Shown piece after piece: positions 57,223 to 64,000 of a stretch of DNA of 64,000 bases (positions are counted from its first letter, which is position 1; the number at the start of each line of letters is the position of its first letter). The stretch comes from Sipunculus nudus. Its lineage: Eukaryota > Annelida > Sipuncula > Golfingiida > Sipunculidae. The position numbers were made by a program, and so were the translations under genes. Under the pieces are notes generated by a model, which was given only the letters and a program-made list of their open reading frames with translations, searched no databases and was not told the origin of the DNA. The stretch is taken from the NCBI GenBank assembly GCA_026874595.1, contig CM049314.1, forward strand, positions 2,691,318 through 2,755,317, given 5' to 3'.

Positions 57223-59440
57223 TTACAGTGTTGCACAAACGTGATATGTAAACATGACTCAGGTAATATAAAAATTGGCAAGGATTGACCGTAAATTTTT
57301 ATATCTTGATATCGTTACTTCTTCAAACAGCTGGGTATTATCTTTTTATTAACGATTGTATCTTATCAATATTAAACGCATGTAATTGCAATTCCTTCAT
57401 AAAAACCTATTGGTTTAACGAGTCTCTTTATAAGGCAAATATTGTGTCTTCAAAGAGCATACGGGTACTTCTGCATGTTTACGTTGTGTTTTACCCACTT
57501 AATTTTTGTCTCGTACCCGTGTACGGTATTATAGATAATATGTATGCAAATGGGTCAAAAGAATATTTGTTTCTGTCATGTCACCTTTGGAACATGAGCA
57601 TTTTAGTACTTCCGCATTACTATTCATATCACAATAATCCTTTTCAAAGCATAATGGAAGGAATCCCTTTGTTTTTGTCGCAGCTGTCTGCCTGACCCTG
57701 TTTCCGAGGATTTCATCGAAATCTGGTTAAGTTGGTTCCCCTTAAAAATATGTTGATTTTTTTTCACTTTTCTGTTAGTGAAAAACATACCCCTATCAGT
57801 GTTATTATATCAGTTTTTTATATCAAACGAAGTCACCTGTATGTACCTGGAATCCAGGTTTAGTGCATAACAGATTTATAAGAATGATATTATATATATA
57901 AGTATATATATTATTATATAATGAAATTATTATTAATATACACACATACACACAATAAGTACATTCTTTAATCCAGTCTGTCATATTACTTATGTGAGGC
58001 AGAAACAATCGACATGTATTTAGGTAAAGGGTATAACAATGAACAAGCATCGCCACCTAGTGTTGTACATAGAAATAGTTGTTAGCTATAACCATTCAGT
58101 AAAACATAAATATCTCCTGTAACCTAGCTTACGTTCCGTTTGTACTTTCGTAATGGTATTAAAATGAATTTTACCTTTAAAGATGTTGCCATTTCCACAG
58201 GGATATTTTACTGTTCAAAAAGTTATCTCACCATGCTATTCGGATGTTACTTTATTGTGAAAGTTATGCATATGACGATTGTATGTTGCCGCTTTATATA
58301 ATACTATGTGATAAAGCCATAGCCCATCAGCGCTATGTGAAACTATGTAAGTCAATGTGAAACAATTCGTATGTGCGTATGTGCGTGTAAATGCATCGCA
58401 ACAGAGCGCTTAGCACGCATAGGGTTTGTGTGAAATGAGGGTTTATGGCATAATGACGTCAATTCATACAGTGTGTGTGCGTAGGAGGGGGGGGGGGGGG
58501 GGATTGGGTCTTTTTAGTACTATAGACATTCCTCGTTTAAGGTGTAGATGAAATATGCACACTTTGGTTCTGAAACATTTTTTAAGCATATACACATATA
58601 CTTCAACTTTTATCTTGCCTGTTTTACCGTCTGTGATACTTGTGTGATATATTTTGTAAAAAATATTAATTAAAAGTGATATCATGAAAACTGTGTTTGT
58701 TCGTTTATACCAGCATCTTATATGGGGTACTGATCGGTTTGGAAATCATCTGAATACTCTAAGTTTTAAAATGTTTTAGTAGACGAGTTAACAAAATCCT
58801 GTGGATTCTCACCTTAATCCTCAAAAAATTATTCAAATAAGTCCACGATAAGTGCTTCAAAAGAGCAATTATGTTTGATCAAAGATAACAGCGATTGTTT
58901 AATACATTGAAAAAAGTTTTAGTTAGGAGGACAGTTCAATTCGTATGGCTTCTGTTAAAGGCACCTCTATTCATATGCCAGGTATGTTAAATATATACAT
59001 TACATATAGTGTTTTTCTCCTTAAAATATCGAGATATATGTCAATATTGTGTTCTGAACCAATATGTTTTTTTTTTCTCCTGTACACAAGTGAAAGAAGA
59101 CTCATACCGTGCGCGATTAGGGCACAAAACAAACACACCGAACACGCCACCTATAGTGGCTTACCCTGCATCTTCACAAGTTAAGGTTTTTCAGGCTTCC
59201 AACTGGTTTTTTTTTCGCAATGTATTTTCTTCATGTTATTGCTCTTTATTTTAGATTTGTTGCGCATGTTCAAAAGAATCACACGTTTAGTATGTTTACT
59301 CACACACAGAACCATAACGTATAATACAGGTTAATTAGAGAAAGTAAGCTTTGATGCTGCCAAAATAAATTAACAAGGTGAGTTAATTCTTTGGTAAATA
59401 TTTACAGTAATGTATATTGCAGTATTGTGTATTTAGTTTG
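57223..59440. other. 3' flank of the SLC16-like gene
   Basis: The first part is presumably its 3' untranslated region. No clear AATAAA signal close to the stop was found by eye. A G15 run lies at about 58487-58502. No second gene is supported; the 136-codon open frame at 57285-57695 has no start context or composition suggesting a protein. Confidence 0.4.
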
Positions 59441-59448
59441 TTAGTGCC

Positions 59449-60612
59449 GACACAGATGCGTTTACTGCAGACAATTTTTTTAGTGCTTACACGTCACAGT
59501 AGTGTGTACTGCAGACAAGTTTTTAGTGCTGACACGTCACAGTAGTGTTTACAACAGACAGTTTTTTTTTAGTGCTGACACGCCACAGAAGTGTGTACTG
59601 CAGAGAGTATTTTTAGGGCCGACATGTCACAGTAGTGTTTACTGCAGACAGCTTAGAGCTGACACGTCAAAGAAGTGTTTACTGCCGACAGTTTTTTAGT
59701 GCTGACACGCGACAGTAGTATGTACTGCAGACATTTTTTTTAATTGCTGACACGTCACAGTAGTGTTTAGTGCTGACAGTTTTTTTTAGTGCTGACACGC
59801 CACAGAAGTGTATACTGCAGAGAGTATTTTTAGGGCTGACATGTCACAGTATTGTTTACTGCAGACAGCTTTTTAGTGCTGACACATCACAGACGTGTTT
59901 ACTGCAGACATTTTTTTGTGCTGACACATCACAGAAGTGTTAACTGCAGACAGCTTTTTTTAGTAATGACTGGTCACATCTCTGTTTACTGGAAACAGTT
60001 GTTTTAGTACTGACACGCAACAGTTGTGTTTACCGCAGAAGTTTGTTTTCTTGCTGACACGCAACAGTAGTGTTTACTGCAGACCTTTTTTAGTCATGAC
60101 ACGCCACAGTAGTGTGTACTGCAGACAACTTTTTTTATTGCTGACATGTCACAGTAGTGTGTACTACTGACAGTTTTTTTTTTAGTGCTGATATGTCACA
60201 GTATTGTTTACTGCAGACAGCTTTCTAGTGCTGACACATCACAGAAGTGTTTACGGCAGACAGCTTTCTAGTGCTGACACTCACAAAACTGTTTCTGGAG
60301 ACAGCTTTTTTTGGTGCTGACTGGTCAGTTGTGTTTACTGCAGACAGTTTTTTATCGTGCTGACACGCAACAGTAGTGTTTACTGCAGACATTTTTTTAA
60401 TTGCTGACACGTCACAGTAGTGTTTACTGCAGACAGCTGTTTAGTGCTGACACGTCAAAGTAGTGTTTACTGCAGACAGCTGTTTAGTGCTGACACGTCA
60501 CAGTAGTGTTTACTGCAGACAGGATTTTAGTGCTGACACGCCACAGAAGTGTTTACTCCAGACAGTTTTTAGTGCTGACACGCCACAGAAGTGTGTACTG
60601 CAGAGGGTATTT
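59449..60612 (+). repeat. ~44-bp minisatellite array, ~26 units
   Basis: The unit is 'agtgctgacacgtcacagta' + 'gtgtttactgcagacag' plus a variable T run of 3-9. Units differ at a few positions (cgtcacag/cgccacag/catcacag; agtagtg/agaagtg). It directly precedes a truncated LINE. Confidence 0.95.
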
Positions 60613-60711
60613 TTTTGTGCTAAAACGTTAATTTCTACATGGGAATAAGAATAGAGATAACACGTTTTGACTAAATACTCATTCTCCAACATTTATTTCT
60701 TTTTACAAGCA

Positions 60712-61851
60712 ATGGAATTTATCCTGATACCTGTGCAAATATTAGATAAATTTGCACAGGTATCATCAGTAGAAATAAATTATAAAAAATGTGAAGTGGC
60801 ATGGCTGGGTAGGGAAAAATCAATTCCTACAGCTTTATCGTTAAGAGACATTAAATGGGTGAATTTACATAAGCACGCGATTAAATTACTAGGAATATGG
60901 TTTACGTATAATGAACTCTCTCTCAAAAACTCAACTTCAGTAAAGTCTACGACAAGATAAAAATCGCATTTAATATGTGGAAATCGCGAACTTTAACAGT
61001 ATTTGAAAGAAATATAGTTATAAAACCATTGGAATCTCAACATTAGTATATGTTGTAAATATTATGACTCCAATCCCAGAATTTATCAGGCAAGTTAAAA
61101 ATGTAATGGTAGATTTTATATGGTTTGGACGAAAACCAAAGATTAAATATGGGGTAATTGTAAATCAGAAAATGGCGGTAAAAATATGCCAGACATTAAT
61201 ATCATATTGAACAGCCAAAGAATTATGTGAATGATCCGAATGAAAAAGTTATCAAATGCAAAATGTATAGTCATACCTAATATGTATCCAAGAAATGTTG
61301 GCGGTGTAGAAAAATTGAATGCCAATTTAGATTTTTTAATATGAAAAGAAAAATATCTAAATTTTATTCACACTGTTTTAAAATTTGGGATAAAATTGCT
61401 ACATTTTGGCCTACGAATCCACAGCAAATCTTATTACAACCCGTTTGGAATAACAAATTTGTCAAAGTAGCAGGTAAATCAGTATACTCTGGATATTTTG
61501 ATAACATTGGAATTAAATGTATCCATGATTCATACGAACCAAATGGAGTTTCTAAGAATTTTTCGGAAATATTTCACCCTGAAAATAACTCCATAAAAAA
61601 TACCTGATGTTCTGGTATTCTATACAACAAGCAGTACCAAAGGAGTGGAAATTAATTCTAAAATCAGAGAATATGAGTGATATTTACGTAAAAGACACTT
61701 GTTATTTACTTTTGAATAGTCAAGTTCTAGACTTAAAAAAAGTCAATTACCGTAAGGTGTATAATATGGTTATAAATGACTATACAAATGAGCCCGCTAA
61801 TTAAACTAGAGGAAAGCTAACCTCAGGTATTTTCCTGGAAAGATGCAATTG

Positions 61852-61928
<77 letters not shown>

Positions 61929-62345
61929 CCACTTTGGATATGTTTTTGGGGCAATTTCAGTTAATAATTATCAATAATTTATTGTCTGTGAATGTAAAGC
62001 TATACAGATGGAAAAAAAAACTGATACCAATATGTGTTCATATTGCAAAAAAGAAACAGAAACAGTCGTGCATTTATTCTTTGACTGCTACACAGCTGAA
62101 TCATTTTATAGACAAATTAGTCACTGGGCAGAACACGCTGGAATAAATATGCCTAAACTAACTCTGCGCCTTTTATATACAGGATGAAACAAAGACAATG
62201 TCAATAAACGTATAATAGATTTGTTATTATTGCTACAAAAATATGTAATTTTTAAAAATAGAGAACCGGGTAACTTTCCATCTTTTACTATATATAGCAG
62301 CATGACCGATGTTGACAGTATGAAGAATTTATTGTTTCTGACATG
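60712..62345 (+). pseudogene. LINE reverse transcriptase C-terminal half (L1/Tx1-type), 5'-truncated and decayed
   Basis: Frames on the plus strand give ILDKFAQVSSVEINYKKCEV, KLLGIWFTYNE, then (after a shift) NIMTPIPEF and VDFIWFGRKPKIKYG, and later KVNYRKVYNMVI. Near the end, after another shift, a C-x2-C-x8-H-x4-C motif (about 62038-62092) matches the Cys/His motif at the C-terminus of L1/Tx1-type LINEs. At least four frameshifts or stops and an inserted (AT)n tract (61855-61924) show it is dead. Everything upstream, including the catalytic FADD motif, is missing. Confidence 0.75.
61855..61924 (+). repeat. (AT)n microsatellite inside the LINE remnant
   Basis: AT dinucleotide tract with one 'gt' interruption. 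Confidence 0.95.
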
Positions 62346-62785
62346 ATTTTCCATCTTCCTCTGCATGTTTTCTTCAGAATCGTATATCTCACTCTGATGG
62401 CAGCGCCATCTGTTGAAGAAAGCTGTCTCACTGAAGATCATTCCTGATATTATTATAAATCCGCCAGGCGAGGTTTTTTTTAATCCCCCTTTCATGGATG
62501 TTGATTTTTTTGGTAACATCTCCATGCATACAGTTTGGGTTGTAAAGTATTTCCATTTAGTGAAGATTTAGGGTATTATTAGCCGTGAATAAGCATTTAT
62601 ATTTGACTGGTAGAAAAACTTGAGTCTTGACACAAGCCATGCGTCAGAAACGCATTATAATGGCCATTCATCCTGTTGCATAGCTATCATGGTGAACCGA
62701 TAAGCTTAACATTAGTCTTCGAGTGATGAATTAACACAACAGAATACATGTGATAAACCAAAGTAAAATCCATATCTTAGGTAAC
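62346..62785. other. Unassigned DNA
   Basis: Possibly the LINE 3' region at first, then nothing recognised. Confidence 0.35.
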
Positions 62786-63097
62786 GACTCAGTTCCTGTA
62801 ACGTTCAGTAACCCATGTGAGCCATGCTTGTACTTATGACTCAGTTCCTGTAACGTTCAGTAACCCATGTGAGTCATGCTTGTACTTATGACTCAGTTCC
62901 TGTAACGTTCAGTAACCAATGTGAGTCATGCTTGTACTTATGACTCAGTTCCTGTAACGTTCAGTAACCCATGTGAGTCATGCTTGTACTTATGACTCAG
63001 TTCCTGTAACGTTCAGTAACCCATGTGAGTCATGCTTGTACTTATGACTCAGTTCCTGTAATGTTCAGTAACCCATGTGAGCCATGCTTGTACTTAT
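62786..63097 (+). repeat. 52-bp tandem repeat, 6 copies
   Basis: The unit 'gactcagttcctgtaacgtt' + 'cagtaacccatgtgagtcat' + 'gcttgtacttat' starts at 62786, 62838, 62890, 62942, 62994 and 63046. Copies differ at only a few bases (gagcc/gagtc, cccatg/ccaatg, acgtt/atgtt). Confidence 0.97.
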
Positions 63098-63241
63098 GAG
63101 TCAACAGACGTACAAGGGGATTTACGAATATGCTGAGTTACAACGGGATTTTTCTCGCACATGGTAGGTGATGATGAGAAGAATACCAAGAATTGGGATT
63201 GGTTAGGTTTTTGTTATTCGACAGCATACTTGTAGGCCAAG

Positions 63242-63559
63242 ATGTGTTTAAAAGATGACAATATTTGCATACACGTCGAACGTCAAGGTGGGATCCTTGG
63301 TACAAGATATAATGGCACTCTGACGCTGGTTGTAGACCCTCTAATGTCAGAAGGTCTTAACTGTGCTAGGGTAACAACCAAGGAACAAAACATTTTGAGG
63401 TTAACCGGGATCTGCATCACGTCTTTCATTCAGAAGGAACTGTACCAATTTGACATGGGATTGTTTCTTTGCCCGGACATACCAAAGTTTGAGGGATGGC
63501 TTTACATTTGCTTACAACTGGGATCACGTTTTCAATGTTTGAACAAACAGCTGACCTAG
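63242..63559 (+). CDS. Open frame of 105 residues, uncertain
   Basis: ATG in 'ccaagATGT' opens a frame starting MCLKDDNICIHVERQGGILG and ending in TAG. It is the longest open frame in this window outside repeats and the recognised elements. It has no signal peptide, no membrane segment and no motif I recognise; splice sites were not obvious. It may be chance. Confidence 0.18.
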   Translation: MCLKDDNICIHVERQGGILGTRYNGTLTLVVDPLMSEGLNCARVTTKEQNILRLTGICITSFIQKELYQFDMGLFLCPDIPKFEGWLYICLQLGSRFQCLNKQLT

Positions 63560-64000
63560 GAACTTTTAAATAATCGAGCAGAGAAACTCAGCTGTTATCC
63601 CTCAGCAAGTGATTTACGAACGCTGATCACACTCTGAATATCGCTCACACATAAAAAGTGCACCAGCGGTTGCTTGAATCTCAAAGATGAGTACGTTAAT
63701 TTCCTTTATTTTGTAAGTCGAAATGATCTGTAACCAAGTCAGTAAACACACGTTATTAAATAAGAAAATAGACTCAGTGATCATACCCGTAGAAAGCCAG
63801 GGATATGCCAACTTCCTTTACGATACCCAGCAATAAGCAGTGGTTAAAAGGAAAAAGTTCCAGCACGGATGTGTTGTGAGCATTTCGCAAACTTGTGCTT
63901 AGTGTGAAATTGCACACGTATTCCACTTTTCACGTGGTTATGTCTAAATCACATGACTATCAACGTCTCCCCATTATGTTACCACAGCGACTGATATGGT
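63560..64000. other. Unassigned DNA to window end
   Basis: Nothing recognised. Confidence 0.4.

Noticed and set aside
57285-57695. 136-codon open frame after the SLC16-like stop
   Set aside because: AT-rich, hydrophobic by composition, no good ATG context, and located in the probable 3' untranslated region.

Overview
This is a eukaryotic, AT-rich, repeat-dominated stretch of genome, most likely from a mollusc and probably a bivalve. The evidence is a spliced SLC16-type gene with phase-1 introns, APE-type LINE fragments, an LTR retrotransposon, solo LTRs, tRNA-derived SINE pieces, and dispersed repeats ending in GTCAGCTGAGCTAAAA or in a GCGGGGCCCTA tail, which I know as common in bivalve DNA. 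No bacterial, plasmid or CRISPR features are present.

Layout. 0-9 kb: a probable small minus-strand gene (coding exons near 8.75, 4.6 and 2.0 kb), its introns filled with dispersed repeats, a 174-bp MITE and a 120-bp satellite; a GC-rich promoter-like region lies at 8.5-9.1 kb. 9.2-13.1 kb: a decayed minus-strand LINE (ORF1 on the right, RT C-terminal part on the left) whose middle is occupied by a 2.2-kb array of 33-bp repeats. 13-24 kb: two copies of a ~1.2-kb duplicated segment, a 23-bp satellite, a fold-back element and a solo LTR. 25-30 kb: a candidate TATA-driven first exon of a secreted protein, then a 3.6-kb element with ~0.8-kb inverted arms. 30-39 kb: mostly unrecognised sequence with SINE-like DNA, a 1.14-kb TIR element with TA target duplication, and a 55-bp satellite.

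39.26-47.35 kb: an almost complete LTR retrotransposon on the minus strand with nearly identical 1.49-kb LTRs. Its RT and RNase H look Ty3/gypsy-like, but integrase lies upstream of RT (gag-PR-INT-RT-RH), the order of Gmr1-like elements. Two reading-frame breaks and one in-frame stop suggest it is not autonomous as sequenced. A second solo LTR of the family seen at 21.9 kb follows at 47.9 kb.

50.3-51.8 kb: 37 almost identical 40-bp repeats. 53.5-57.2 kb: the best host gene in the window, a five-exon plus-strand SLC16 (monocarboxylate-transporter-like) gene encoding 429 residues. 59.4-63.1 kb: a ~44-bp minisatellite, a decayed plus-strand LINE RT fragment directly beside it, and six 52-bp repeats.

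There is no operon-like organisation. The host genes are separate transcription units, and most of the remaining recognisable structure is mobile elements and tandem arrays. All calls come from reading the sequence by eye; no database search was run.
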